From an uncultured Treponema sp. (GTDB taxonomy: Bacteria; Spirochaetota; Spirochaetia; Treponematales; Treponemataceae): a DNA stretch of 64,000 bases. Below, in pieces: positions 1-8,637 of the stretch (position 1 is its first letter; each line of letters starts with the position of its first letter). The stretch lies in NCBI GenBank assembly GCA_938039145.1, contig CALHVG010000036.1, positions 1 to 64,000 on the forward strand. The letters run 5' to 3'. The notes beneath the pieces were generated by a model, which saw only the letters and a program-made list of their open reading frames with translations, did no database searches and was not told where the DNA came from. A program made the position numbers and the translations under genes.

Positions 1-1479
1 ACAAAAGACTTTGCCAGGGTTGAAAAAATGGAAAATGTAGTAAAAATGGCAGAGAGCGATGCAAGTCTAAAATCCCTTGCCGATTTTGAAAAAATGGCAT
101 TAAAAACCGATACCTCCTCCATAGGCTTTTACACGTATAATCATATAAACAAAGTAGCTTCCTATGCCACAATAAAAACCACCCACTGGAAGGTTATCAT
201 AAATGCTCCAAAAGAAGAATTCATGAGAACAGTAGCTGTTCTGCGTGCTTCACTTATGGGTATAGGCGCAATCATTTTGATAATTGCACTGGTCGTCGTC
301 TTTTTTGTTGCTCAAGCAATGGTAAAACCCATCGGCGTTACAGTAGATGCCCTTAAAAACATAGCACAAGGCGAAGGAGACTTAACTGTGCGCTTGCCCG
401 TACACGGCAATGATGAGATAACCGACCTTTCCGAATACTTTAACGAAACGATTGCAAAAATCGGAAGCTCTATAAAGTCGGTCGGCAAAAGTTCTAATAT
501 CATGAAGTCCATCGGCGAAGAACTTTCGAGCGACATGACCGAGACGGCAAGTGCGATAAACGAGATTTCAGCGAACATCGACGGCGTGAAGCAGCAGGCA
601 TTAACCCAAGCTGCAAGCGTAACGGAAACTTCAAGCACGGTGGAAGAGATAATCCGCACAATCGAGCAGCTGAACGGCAGCATAGAAACGCAGGCGGCGA
701 GCGTCACGCAGTCCTCCGCCTCGATAGAGGAGATGGTTGCGAACATTGCGTCGATAACGCAGTCGTTGGAAAAGAGCGACAACATGGTGCGGTTGCTTTC
801 CACGGCGACATCGGAAGGAAAGACCACGCTTCTCACGTCGAACACCGTCACGCAGAAAATCGCCGACGAATCCGGCGGCTTGATTGAGGCTTCCAGCGTT
901 ATTCAGAATATCGCTTCACAGACGAATCTTCTTGCGATGAACGCCGCCATCGAAGCAGCCCACGCAGGAGAAAGCGGAAAGGGATTTGCCGTCGTCGCCG
1001 ACGAAATCCGTAAGTTGGCGGAAGAATCCAGCGTCCAAGGAAAGACGATAACCGACACACTCCGTAATCTTAGCGACGATATTCATGGATTGGCAGAAAG
1101 TTCAAAAGTCGTGGAAGAGAAGTTTAACGCAATCTTCCAGCTTGCTGAAAACGTACGAGGTATGAGCGCCGAACTGACCGCCGCAATGCGAGAGCAGGAA
1201 AACGGAAGCCGCGAGGTTCTTGCCGCCATCAAGAATATCAATTCGGTTACGGTCGAGGTCAAAAACGGTTCTGAGGAGATGCTTATCGGCGGCAAGGGCG
1301 TTGCAAACGAGATGCAGAAACTCGATAGCCTCACGGCGGTCATCAAGGATTCGATGAACGAGATGAGTGCCGGCGTGTCTCAGATAAACAACGCCGTAAA
1401 CGAAGTCAACGAACTTGCGATGAAGAACAAGCAGAGCATCGAGGGACTTGCTGGGGAAGTGGGGAAATTTAAAGTATGA
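1..1479 (+). CDS. Methyl-accepting chemotaxis protein, 5' end cut by window edge
   Basis: Transmembrane chemoreceptor that feeds the CheA/CheW flagellar control system. The frame is open from base 1, so the true start is upstream; the ATG at 28 is internal. About 492 residues are visible: the end of an extracellular sensor (dCache-like, inferred from position), one membrane helix around residues 84-105, a HAMP linker after it (VKPI...GEGDLTVRL...DEITDL), then a long helical signalling domain. The hairpin tip of that domain carries the family signature, with NLLAMNAAIEAAHAGE and GFAVVADEIRKLAEES near positions 925-1025. No CheR/CheB tail pentapeptide is seen; the protein ends GEVGKFKV. The 5' part is clearly more AT-rich than the signalling half. 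Ligand unknown. Confidence 0.95.
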   Translation, partial: TKDFARVEKMENVVKMAESDASLKSLADFEKMALKTDTSSIGFYTYNHINKVASYATIKTTHWKVIINAPKEEFMRTVAVLRASLMGIGAIILIIALVVVFFVAQAMVKPIGVTVDALKNIAQGEGDLTVRLPVHGNDEITDLSEYFNETIAKIGSSIKSVGKSSNIMKSIGEELSSDMTETASAINEISANIDGVKQQALTQAASVTETSSTVEEIIRTIEQLNGSIETQAASVTQSSASIEEMVANIASITQSLEKSDNMVRLLSTATSEGKTTLLTSNTVTQKIADESGGLIEASSVIQNIASQTNLLAMNAAIEAAHAGESGKGFAVVADEIRKLAEESSVQGKTITDTLRNLSDDIHGLAESSKVVEEKFNAIFQLAENVRGMSAELTAAMREQENGSREVLAAIKNINSVTVEVKNGSEEMLIGGKGVANEMQKLDSLTAVIKDSMNEMSAGVSQINNAVNEVNELAMKNKQSIEGLAGEVGKFKV

Positions 1480-2138
1480 TAATAATTAAGGGGGAGAGAG
1501 GACACCCCATCAGACTGGGGTTTCCTCTCTCCCCCTTAGACCCCCTTTCTCTTTCCCGACTGCTTAGGGCTCTGCCCTAAGAACCCGTATATAGGTTCTA
1601 ATCAGAAGATTTTTCTTCCTGGGATGAAAAATCTTCTTGCAAGAATCGGGCAAAAGCCCGATTCTTGGGACGGACATGAGGAGCGTTACACGATGAACGA
1701 TGCCTAACTATGTCCGTCCGACTGCTTAGGGGTTCCCCCTAAGAACCCCGCACACTCGTTTTGCTTACGCAAAACTCGTTCTTTGTCGTGTTCACGCTGT
1801 TTATATCAGAGCGGGATATTTATCGCAGTTTTGCCTGATTTGTGGGACGGACATACAAAGCATTACACAATGAACGAAGCCTAAAAATGTCCGCCGCCCC
1901 AAGTTTTCGTGCAGGCGGTTGCTATCTTTATTTGAATGACATAATTGCATTTCCGCCTGCACGAGTTTTGCCGGACGGCAAAACTCGCATAAGACATCTA
2001 GCAAGAATCGGGCTTTTGCCCGATTCTTGGGGCGGACATACGAAGCGTTACGCAATGAACGAAGCCTAACTATGTCCGCCCGCCTGCAATCATATTTATT
2101 GTATTAATTCTCACAAAACATTAAAATCCTGACTTAAC
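1480..2138. repeat. Palindrome mosaic: at least eight hairpins and three copies of a ~55-bp element
   Basis: No convincing gene lies in this 659-bp gap. Perfect inverted repeats: 1487-1502 with 1523-1538 (16 bp); 1563-1569 with 1575-1581; 1604-1614 with 1627-1637 (11 bp); 1640-1651 with 1656-1667 (12 bp, AAAA loop); 1725-1732 with 1736-1743; the 1640-1667 hairpin again at 2002-2029 with a TTTT loop, i.e. flipped; a GTGCAGGCGG arm near 1909 pairing with CCGCCTGCAC near 1952; and a hairpin near 1961-1987. Three related units (1667-1719, 1844-1900, 2029-2084) begin GG(A/G)CGGACAT, end ATGTCCG(T/C)CC, and share a core GAACGAAGCCTAA or close variants. Short open frames inside are taken as chance. 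Confidence 0.85.
1487..1538 (+). terminator. 16-bp hairpin just after the chemoreceptor gene
   Basis: The arms 1487-1502 and 1523-1538 are perfectly complementary, and an inner ACCCC/GGGGT pair extends the stem. It starts 7 nt after the stop codon, where a terminator would sit, but no T-run follows. It may act as an mRNA 3' stabiliser or simply be part of the palindrome block. Confidence 0.45.
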
Positions 2139-3287
2139 ATGAAACACTTCACAGACGAAGAAATGAAAAAACTTTACTCGGAACGGCGGAAAAAGGTCGC
2201 GGATTATCTTTGCGAACATGAAACTGGAGCAGCCGTGTTCATTGACAGCGAATCTCACAGGGAAAGCGCAATCCGTTATCTTACCGGACACACAAGCGAT
2301 GCCGTCCTCATAATTTTCGAGAACGGAAAATCTGTCCTGATTCCGTGGGACGAAATCCTTGCGAAAAAAATTGCTTTTTGCGACAAGGTGATTCCATACA
2401 CTCGTTACAAAAACAGTGCGATAAAGGCGGTTCAGGCAAACCTTAACGCCGCAAAGGGAATTGCAAACATGAAAGTGGAGCTTTCGCCTGCGACGCCCTA
2501 TCCCGACTTCCTTAAATACATAGATTCCCTTCCGCTTTGGGACGTAAAATGCAAGGAAAACGGCGTGCATCAATTTGTCGTTGAACTTCGCATGATAAAA
2601 GACGAATACGAAATCCAATGCACAAAAGAGGCGTGCCGAATAGGCGATCTTATAGTCGAAAAAATTCTTTCGGAACTGAAAAGCGGTTCTATCCGCACCG
2701 AAATCGATGTCTCCCTGCTGATAGAAAGGGAACTTCGCGTCCAGGGTTGCGAAAAGACCGGTTTTGACACGCTTGCCGCAGGTCCTTCCAGAAGTTGGGC
2801 AATCCATGCGTTCCCCGGATACACGAATAGTCCGTGGCCGGCGGAAGGTCTTTCGATCCTTGATTTTGGGGTTGTCTACAATGGCTACACCAGCGACATG
2901 ACAATCACAATCGCAAAAGGAAACCTTAGCCCGAACCAAGAAAAAATGCTTTCGCTTGTGCAGGCTGCGGCTGACGAATGTCTTTTGCTTTACAAAAGCG
3001 GCATTCCGATAAAAAATGCCGCAGAAAGGGCGGACGAGATTTTTTCCGCTTCGAAAAAGAGCATGCCGCACACGCTGGGACACGGAATCGGTCTTGAAAT
3101 TCACGAATATCCGAGGGTAAGCGCAAAAATGCCCGAAGACTTGCTTTTCTGCCCCGGAATGATAGTAACGCTTGAACCCGGACTTTACGAAGAGGCTTCG
3201 GGGGGCGTGCGTCTTGAAAACGACATTCTCATAACGGAGACGGGAAACGAAGTTTTAAGCCATTCAAGGATTTTCCGAATCGAATAG
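2139..3287 (+). CDS. M24-family metallopeptidase (Xaa-Pro aminopeptidase type)
   Basis: Cytoplasmic dinuclear-metal aminopeptidase, probably removing N-terminal residues ahead of proline. It has 382 residues: an N-terminal creatinase-like domain (about 1-155) and a pita-bread catalytic domain. All five metal ligands of the family are visible: Asp242 (LDFG), Asp253 (TSDMT), His315 (GHGIG), Glu346 (TLEPG) and Glu360 (RLEND); His311 and the HEYP histidine are also present. No signal peptide. The ATG at 2139 has no clear ribosome site. It converges on the phosphodiesterase gene with a 41-bp gap. Exact substrate (Xaa-Pro dipeptidase or aminopeptidase) cannot be told. Confidence 0.92.
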   Translation: MKHFTDEEMKKLYSERRKKVADYLCEHETGAAVFIDSESHRESAIRYLTGHTSDAVLIIFENGKSVLIPWDEILAKKIAFCDKVIPYTRYKNSAIKAVQANLNAAKGIANMKVELSPATPYPDFLKYIDSLPLWDVKCKENGVHQFVVELRMIKDEYEIQCTKEACRIGDLIVEKILSELKSGSIRTEIDVSLLIERELRVQGCEKTGFDTLAAGPSRSWAIHAFPGYTNSPWPAEGLSILDFGVVYNGYTSDMTITIAKGNLSPNQEKMLSLVQAAADECLLLYKSGIPIKNAAERADEIFSASKKSMPHTLGHGIGLEIHEYPRVSAKMPEDLLFCPGMIVTLEPGLYEEASGGVRLENDILITETGNEVLSHSRIFRIE

Positions 3288-3328
3288 AGCAAAAGCCGCA
3301 TATTCCTTGAATGAAAACTTTTTAAGGA

Positions 3329-4018
3329 TTAAATCTTTTTGAGTTCGCAGGATGCCGAAAATCCGTCTTTGGTCTTTGTTACTGTAAGGATTCCATAAGT
3401 TCCTTTTTCGCCAAGAGAGCCGGGATTCATGACCAATGTTTTTCCGATTTTTTCGATTCCGACTCCCTCGTGGATATGCCCCGTAAGAACAAAAAGCGGC
3501 TCTTTTTCTTCGATGAACTTTGTGAAAAGTTCCGAACCTGCGTGCATTCCGGGCGCGAATGAATCTATGGTGGAAGCCTTTGGCGGGTTATGCGAAATCA
3601 CTATGAGGTTGTGCCAGTTTCCGTCTTCAGCTCCGTCTTTTTCGGCGGATAAAAGAATATCAAAATCCGATTGAAGTTCCTCGAGGGTGCGTTCGTTCGG
3701 TGTCTTTCCGGTGAATTTGCTTCCGCCGCCCGAACCTATTATCGCAAGTCCGGCGGTGTAGGTCAGCGTGCGTTCTGCGTTGATTCCTGCTTTGTCAAGG
3801 GATTCTGAAAAACTCGGTTCATCGCAGTTTCCCAAAACGGCGTATATTTCGTCGTGCTTTTTCAAAAGGGACTCCAGCACGGGTCCTGCTGTCTTGGTTT
3901 TAAAACATTCTGAAAAATCTCCCGCAAAAAGAACAGCGTCAACCGTTTTGAAAACATCGTCCAAAGCGTCCAGAGCTTTTGTGTTTCCATGAACATCGCT
4001 GATGCACAGGAATTTCAT
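3329..4018 (-). CDS. YfcE/MJ0936-type phosphodiesterase
   Basis: Small cytoplasmic metallophosphoesterase of 229 residues. The calcineurin-like motifs appear in order: Asp8-x-His10 (SDVHGN), GDFSE, GNCDEP, SHNPP and GHIHEG followed by NPGS. This set and length match the YfcE/MJ0936 family, whose members hydrolyse artificial phosphodiesters; the physiological substrate is usually unknown. A GGAGG ribosome site lies 5-6 nt before the ATG. It reads leftward, alone, between the convergent M24 peptidase gene and asd, with about 135 bp upstream to asd's stop. No signal peptide. Confidence 0.88.
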   Translation of the reverse strand: MKFLCISDVHGNTKALDALDDVFKTVDAVLFAGDFSECFKTKTAGPVLESLLKKHDEIYAVLGNCDEPSFSESLDKAGINAERTLTYTAGLAIIGSGGGSKFTGKTPNERTLEELQSDFDILLSAEKDGAEDGNWHNLIVISHNPPKASTIDSFAPGMHAGSELFTKFIEEKEPLFVLTGHIHEGVGIEKIGKTLVMNPGSLGEKGTYGILTVTKTKDGFSASCELKKI

Positions 4019-4153
4019 ATGTTCCTCCGTTAAAAAATATTTTCACCAAATTAGAAGGCAGGAGAAAACTGCGGTTTTGAAAAACTTTTATTTTCCCCTG
4101 CTGGATTCATAAAAGGCAGGCGCAAGTTTTTCTGAGATGCCGCCGCTAAAAAT

Positions 4154-5257
4154 CTAGAGTTCGTCAAAAAATCCTTTTGCTTTTAAGAGTTCCGCATTAA
4201 GGATTCCGCCGAGTGCCGCACCCCGCTTTGTGTTGTGGCTTAGCGAGACGAATTTTACGTCAAAGACGTTGCATTTTCTAAGGCGGCCGATTACGCATGC
4301 CATGCCCTTTTCGGTTTCCCTGTCGCGCCGCGGCTGCGGACGGTTTTCTTCGTGGCGGACGACGATTGGTCTTTCCGGAGCGGAAGGCAAGTTCAATTCC
4401 TGAGGAAGCGAGCGGTACGATGTCCAGATTTTTTCGATTTCTTCCAACGAAGGCTTTTTTTCATCGGGAAGGTCGAACTCAAGCGAGACGCAGGCGGTGT
4501 GTCCGTCTATCACGGGAACCCTCGTGCAGGTTGAAGAAACCTTGGGGAATTCTGCGTTCTTTATTTTTCCGCCATGCACATTTCCAAGGATTTTAAGACA
4601 TTCCTTTTCCGTTTTTTCTTCTTCGCCGCTTATGAACGGAACTATGTTGTCTATCATGTCGAATGACGGAACTCCGGGGTAGCCCGCTCCGCTGGTCGCT
4701 TGCAGGGTAGTTACAATCATTCTTTTTACCGGATAGCCTTTTTCTATAAGCGCATGGAGCGGCATCATGTATGTTTGTAGCGAGCAGTTGGGTTTTACGA
4801 CGATGAATCCTTTGTCCCAGCCGCGAGCTTCTTTCTGCGATTTGAGTATGTCCAGATGGGCGTGGTTTATTTCGGGGATAAGCATTGGAACGTCTTCTGT
4901 CCAGCGGTTTGCCGATGCGTTAGAGACCACGGGAAGTCCTTCGGCGGCGTAAGCTGCTTCGAGCGCTTTTATTTCGTCTTTTCCCATTTCAAGAGCTGAA
5001 AAAAGGAATTTACATTTTCCAAGCGCTTTTTTTTCGTCGTTTGCATCCTCGACTATAAGATTTTCCACGCCGGAAGGAATTTCAGCTCCTATAAGCCAAC
5101 GGTTTTTTACCGCATCTTTGTAGGGTTTTCCTGCGGAACGAGGAGATGCCGCGACGTAAGTCACTTCGAACCACGGGTGATTTTCAAGTAATTTTATGTA
5201 TCGCTGACCCACCATTCCGGTTGCGCCCAGCACGCCGACTTTGATTTTTTCTTTCAT
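4154..5257 (-). CDS. asd: Aspartate-semialdehyde dehydrogenase
   Basis: NADPH-dependent reduction of aspartyl phosphate to aspartate semialdehyde, the branch point toward lysine/diaminopimelate, threonine and methionine. 367 residues. Visible: the Rossmann motif GVLGATGMVGQ (8-18), active-site Cys158 in KPNCSLQT, the substrate loop SGAGYPG and catalytic His253 in DGHTACVS. The sequence around Cys158 and the length resemble the archaeal/fungal-type enzyme rather than E. coli Asd. Ribosome site AAGGAAG 8 nt before the ATG. It follows dapA by 24 nt on the same strand, so the two lysine genes are very probably one transcript. MetA in this window uses a metabolite downstream of the same product. 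Confidence 0.95.
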   Translation of the reverse strand: MKEKIKVGVLGATGMVGQRYIKLLENHPWFEVTYVAASPRSAGKPYKDAVKNRWLIGAEIPSGVENLIVEDANDEKKALGKCKFLFSALEMGKDEIKALEAAYAAEGLPVVSNASANRWTEDVPMLIPEINHAHLDILKSQKEARGWDKGFIVVKPNCSLQTYMMPLHALIEKGYPVKRMIVTTLQATSGAGYPGVPSFDMIDNIVPFISGEEEKTEKECLKILGNVHGGKIKNAEFPKVSSTCTRVPVIDGHTACVSLEFDLPDEKKPSLEEIEKIWTSYRSLPQELNLPSAPERPIVVRHEENRPQPRRDRETEKGMACVIGRLRKCNVFDVKFVSLSHNTKRGAALGGILNAELLKAKGFFDEL

Positions 5258-5281
5258 AACTAAATCTTCCTTTATAATCTT

Positions 5282-6187
5282 CTATAACTCGCACTCTTTA
5301 ATTGCGTTTTTTATCGTGGTTTTTGCGCTTTCGGTAACTTGAACAAGCGGAAGGCGCACGCACGGCTTGCAAAGACCTTTTACGCTCATCGCATATTTTA
5401 TGGACGTTGGATTTCCGTCAACAAAAGCCGCCTTAAAAAACGGAAGAAGCCTGTAATGGATTTTTCGGGCTGTCTCAAAGTCGCCGTCCAAAGCTGCGTG
5501 CGTCATTTGGGTAACAAGATCGGGCGAATAGTTTGAGACCACGCTGAACGCTCCATCTCCGCCTGCGGCAATAAGCGGAAGGGTAAGCGCATCGTCTCCG
5601 CTCATTACGGAAAAATCCGATCGCCTTGATTTTATTTCGGCTATCACATCCATCATTTGGTTTATGTTTCCGCTTGCCTCTTTTACGCCGACGACATTCG
5701 GAAGACTTGCGATTTTTGCCAGCGTGGAAGTTTCTATGTTTTTTCCTGTTCTTCCCTGAATATTGTAGGCGATTATAGGAATCCCGACTTTTGAGACTTC
5801 TTCAAAGTGCCGAAGGATTCCCTCGTTGCTCGGCTTGTTGTAGTACGGAGTTACGATAAGGGCTGCGTCCGCTCCCGCTTTTTTTGCCCGTTTGCAATAT
5901 CGGACGGCATCTCTTGTGCAGTTCGAACCCGCTCCGATAATCACCGTTACTTTTTTTCCTGCGGATTTTTCAAACGCCCGGACTTCCTCAAAGACGATTT
6001 TTATTATTTCGTCTTCCTCGTCTTCGGTGAGGGTTGGAGTTTCGGCTGTAGTTCCAAGCGGTAAAATTCCGTCTACGCCTTCAAGGCACTGACGTTTTAC
6101 CAATGCCCTGAATCCTTCGTAGTCCACCGATTCGTCTTCATGCATGGGCGTAACAAGAGCCGTGATAAGCCCGCCGAATTTTAGCAT
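5282..6187 (-). CDS. dapA: 4-Hydroxy-tetrahydrodipicolinate synthase
   Basis: Condenses pyruvate with aspartate semialdehyde, the first committed step of diaminopimelate and lysine synthesis. 301 residues, TIM barrel. Catalytic residues: Lys169 (GVKEASG) forming the Schiff base with pyruvate, Tyr141 (YNIQGRTG) and the GTTAE motif at 45-49. I place the start at the ATG at 6187 (MLKFGG): a GGAGG ribosome site lies 5 nt upstream, and the in-frame TTG 12 nt earlier contains that ribosome site. Directly upstream of asd, whose product it consumes. Confidence 0.96.
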   Translation of the reverse strand: MLKFGGLITALVTPMHEDESVDYEGFRALVKRQCLEGVDGILPLGTTAETPTLTEDEEDEIIKIVFEEVRAFEKSAGKKVTVIIGAGSNCTRDAVRYCKRAKKAGADAALIVTPYYNKPSNEGILRHFEEVSKVGIPIIAYNIQGRTGKNIETSTLAKIASLPNVVGVKEASGNINQMMDVIAEIKSRRSDFSVMSGDDALTLPLIAAGGDGAFSVVSNYSPDLVTQMTHAALDGDFETARKIHYRLLPFFKAAFVDGNPTSIKYAMSVKGLCKPCVRLPLVQVTESAKTTIKNAIKECEL

Positions 6188-6671
6188 AAAAGCCTCCAAA
6201 AACTTCTAAAAATATAATTTTTCAGACGATTATGCCATTTTTTGAATGTTTGCACAATTAAAAGAAAATGTTCATCGGGAGTTCAGCATGAGAATCTATA
6301 TTCAAAAAAATAATCATTGCCGTAAAAAAACAGCTGCACTCCCGGCGACAGCTCTGCCGTTCACCGCGGCTCGGCGGCATTACTGCTGCCGGGGATGCGT
6401 TTAGGTAAATCGCTTAGGCTATGGAACCCCGTAGTTCCCTGCGGTTTCGGCTTTGCCGAGAACGCAGGGAATGAGCGTATAGCGAAGGGTGGAACAGCCG
6501 ACGGCACGGCTGAAGGGCGTGCCGGAAGCGCCTAAAAATTAAAAGATTCTTGAAGCAGATTTTGTTTTATTGGAATTGCGCCGCAGTCGAAGCGAAATAA
6601 CTGGAATTTATATAAAACGTGTGTTAATATACTGAGAATTCCTTGCCGGGTTCTATGAAATGGAGGATTTT
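6188..6671. other. 484-bp gap between dapA and a lipoprotein gene
   Basis: Holds a GC-rich structured block from about 6335 to 6538 inside AT-rich DNA. CTCCCGGC near 6338 can pair with GCCGGGGA near 6390. The second half is repeat A (separate entry). The flanks 6188-6330 and 6540-6660 show no gene. GGAGG at 6662-6666 is the ribosome site of the lipoprotein. Confidence 0.6.
6411..6538. repeat. Structured intergenic repeat, copy A
   Basis: About 128 bp with inverted ends (TTAGGC near 6415, GCCTAA near 6530). It contains a long hairpin (CCCTGCG arm near 6438, CGCAGGG arm near 6465) and a terminal hairpin with arms GGCACG and CGTGCC. It shares AGGCTATG, GGAATGAGCG-like and GGAACAGCCGACGGC followed by GCCGGAA with copy B at 16874-16992, in the same order and orientation. 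The terminal hairpin arms differ in sequence between copies but keep the pairing, a sign of selection for structure. Confidence 0.75.
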
Positions 6672-7802
6672 ATGAAAATAAGAAACGTGATTTTTTCCGG
6701 TCTGTTTGTTTGCGTTTTGTTTTTTGCCGGTTGTTCGTCTTCGATTGAAACCTCTGTTTCGCTGAATCTTGATATTTCCGGGCTGTTCGATGGAATTGCT
6801 TCCCGTGGACCTACCGTAGGCGCTATGCCTGTTTCCGTTACGGCAACGGTAAAACCCACCGACATTGCAAAAGAAAACGCAGGAAATGTTTACACCGACA
6901 CTAAAAACGTGAACTACCCCGGAAATCCTCTTGTCAGTTTTGAATTCGAGAGCCTTGATGTGGGAACGGAATATTCTGTTGAAGTTGTCATAAAAAACGA
7001 GGACACGCCGCTTGCTTCCGGAAGGGCGATTTCAACGCTGACGGCAGGTAACAACGTGATTCCGATTTCACTTTCGAGGGCGGCGTTGCCTTTATCTGTT
7101 ACCGTTGATTTGGAAAATGATTATGTGGATTATAACGGTGTAGAGGAATATCTTTTGTACAAACTGGAATCCGACGCTCATTCGGAATATAAAATCGAAA
7201 AGGCGGAAAAGAAAAAACTTTCGTCGGATTTCAGCGGTTTTGGACTGACTAAGTTTGCCAGGAAAGTATCGGTTCAGGCGTTTTTTATATTGACCGAAAA
7301 TACGATTGCGTCCGGAAAAAAGGATGACATAAACGACCTGAGATTTGTAACACTAAAACAGAGCGATAAAAAAACTCTGACTATCTGGTCTAAGAGAAAC
7401 GCTCTGGAGCTTGAACTTGGCGATGTTCCGAATTCTTCTTCGGATATAGGCGTGGGCGTTTTAGCAGAACCAAAAATTAAAGCCGAGGCTTCAGGTTGCA
7501 CAATCAAAGAAAGTGACCCGTACGAAGTTAAGTTGACACCGGCTGCGCCAAAAATAACGTTTAGCGTTTTCAAAAAAACGGATAATTCCCCCTATCCGAA
7601 CACTGCGGCGTATCTGTGGTACTTGAATGGCGTAAAACAGGATTTTGCTCCGGTGGCTGAGGCTGTGCTGAATCAGATTTCTATTGAATTGGCAGTAAAT
7701 GCTGCAGTCAAACCTGCAAACCAGCTGAACACGATGATGGTAATCGTAAAAGACGGCGGAGAAATGCGTTCTGTACTGTGGCGTTTTAAGATTGTAGATT
7801 GA
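6672..7802 (+). CDS. Lipoprotein of unknown function
   Basis: 376 residues with a lipoprotein signal: MKIRNVIFS, a hydrophobic stretch, then FAGC with the lipidated Cys21. No known catalytic motif. The body is rich in beta-type segments (VPITL-like alternation) with Ig-like or carbohydrate-binding-like look, for example PVSVTATVKPTD and PLSVTVDLEND; this is an impression only. The start is the ATG at 6672, 5 nt after GGAGG; an in-frame ATG at 6660 overlaps that site and is rejected. Probably anchored in the periplasm or at the surface. A terminator follows at 7819. Confidence 0.8.
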   Translation: MKIRNVIFSGLFVCVLFFAGCSSSIETSVSLNLDISGLFDGIASRGPTVGAMPVSVTATVKPTDIAKENAGNVYTDTKNVNYPGNPLVSFEFESLDVGTEYSVEVVIKNEDTPLASGRAISTLTAGNNVIPISLSRAALPLSVTVDLENDYVDYNGVEEYLLYKLESDAHSEYKIEKAEKKKLSSDFSGFGLTKFARKVSVQAFFILTENTIASGKKDDINDLRFVTLKQSDKKTLTIWSKRNALELELGDVPNSSSDIGVGVLAEPKIKAEASGCTIKESDPYEVKLTPAAPKITFSVFKKTDNSPYPNTAAYLWYLNGVKQDFAPVAEAVLNQISIELAVNAAVKPANQLNTMMVIVKDGGEMRSVLWRFKIVD

Positions 7803-7818
7803 TTTTAGTAACATTCAT

Positions 7819-7866
7819 CCGTCTGGTTTTCTGCTATAAATTTTAAAGCCGGGCGGTATTTTTTTC
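7819..7866 (+). terminator. Terminator after the lipoprotein gene
   Basis: CCGTCTGG (7819-7826) pairs with CCGGGCGG (7849-7856), allowing two G-U pairs, followed by TATTTTTTT. It sits 17 nt after the stop codon. Confidence 0.6.
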
Positions 7867-7965
7867 GGCGGATTTCTGATGGCAAGCAAAATCAATTTCA
7901 ATGAATCGCCTCGAACAAAAATTGATTTCAATCCACTTTAAGCCGTGGCTTTAATCTCATTTTCA

Positions 7966-7995
7966 TTGTATTTTGATGCGCAAACATTGTATAAT
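7966..7995 (+). promoter_or_regulatory. Probable sigma-70 promoter for the DUF308 gene
   Basis: TTGTAT (7966-7971), 18-nt spacer, TATAAT (7990-7995); the start codon at 8019 lies 23 nt downstream with a GAGG ribosome site between. Confidence 0.55.
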
Positions 7996-8018
7996 CTAAA
8001 GTCAAGTTGAGGTGTGTT

Positions 8019-8612
8019 ATGAAAAAGAGCAATTTTTTAGTCGGTATATTGATTACGGTTGTGGGGCTTTTGCTTTTAATCGTTCCTAGACAGTGCGCAA
8101 AAGCAATCGTGATTCTTCTTGGTGTGGAAGCCATTGCGAACGGAATATATAATTTAATGTATACAAGAAAACTTGTTCCCGATTCGGCTTTCCAATTCAC
8201 TGTCATATGCAGGGGGATGCTGAGCCTTGTAATCGGTCTTTTGGCGTTCTTCCTTCCTTTGAAGTTCATGAAAACCGTGGAATCCATTTGGACTGTCGTT
8301 CTTTATGTGTTGGCGGTTTATCTTATTGTTGGCGCTGCGCTGGAACTTTTTGCGATGGGAAAAATCCGTGACGCTGAAGTTGACAGAAAACAGTACATTT
8401 TGGAAGCGTTGATTTCGATTGTTGCCGCTCTGATTCTTTTTATCGTTCCGGCAGAAAAGATTGGAAACGCGATATTGCGGATTGCAGGGCTTATTATGTC
8501 GCTTGCAGGCGGCGTATATGTTTTTTATGCGTGGAAGAATCGCCCGATAGTGCAGGAACCGGTTGAGGTCGTAAATGAAATCAGCGGTGAGATTGAGACG
8601 AACGGCGAATAA
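8019..8612 (+). CDS. DUF308/HdeD-like membrane protein
   Basis: 197 residues, nearly all hydrophobic, about six membrane helices in paired repeats. The pattern (KKSNFLVGILITVVGLLLLI with later copies such as LIVGAALELFAMG and IAGLIMSLAGGVYVF) fits the DUF308 repeats of HdeD-type proteins, which in enterobacteria are linked to acid resistance; the role here is unknown. The short C-terminal tail is acidic and soluble. I use the ATG at 8019 with GAGGT about 8 nt upstream; the in-frame TTG at 8007 overlaps the ribosome site. A perfect 10-bp inverted repeat (AAATCAATTT/AAATTGATTT) lies near 7888-7927 upstream. Confidence 0.75.
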   Translation: MKKSNFLVGILITVVGLLLLIVPRQCAKAIVILLGVEAIANGIYNLMYTRKLVPDSAFQFTVICRGMLSLVIGLLAFFLPLKFMKTVESIWTVVLYVLAVYLIVGAALELFAMGKIRDAEVDRKQYILEALISIVAALILFIVPAEKIGNAILRIAGLIMSLAGGVYVFYAWKNRPIVQEPVEVVNEISGEIETNGE

Positions 8613-8637
8613 GCGTCTGTAAAATCGGGAAAGTCAT

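Noticed and set aside
312..851. Long open frame on the minus strand inside the chemoreceptor gene
   Set aside because: A mirror of the coding strand's codon pattern; no ribosome site or protein motif.
1801..2069. Short overlapping frames on both strands in the palindrome block
   Set aside because: They consist of translated inverted repeats and have no start context.
2121..3104. 327-residue minus-strand frame opposite the M24 peptidase
   Set aside because: The plus strand encodes a complete M24 enzyme with all metal ligands; the mirror frame has no recognisable feature.
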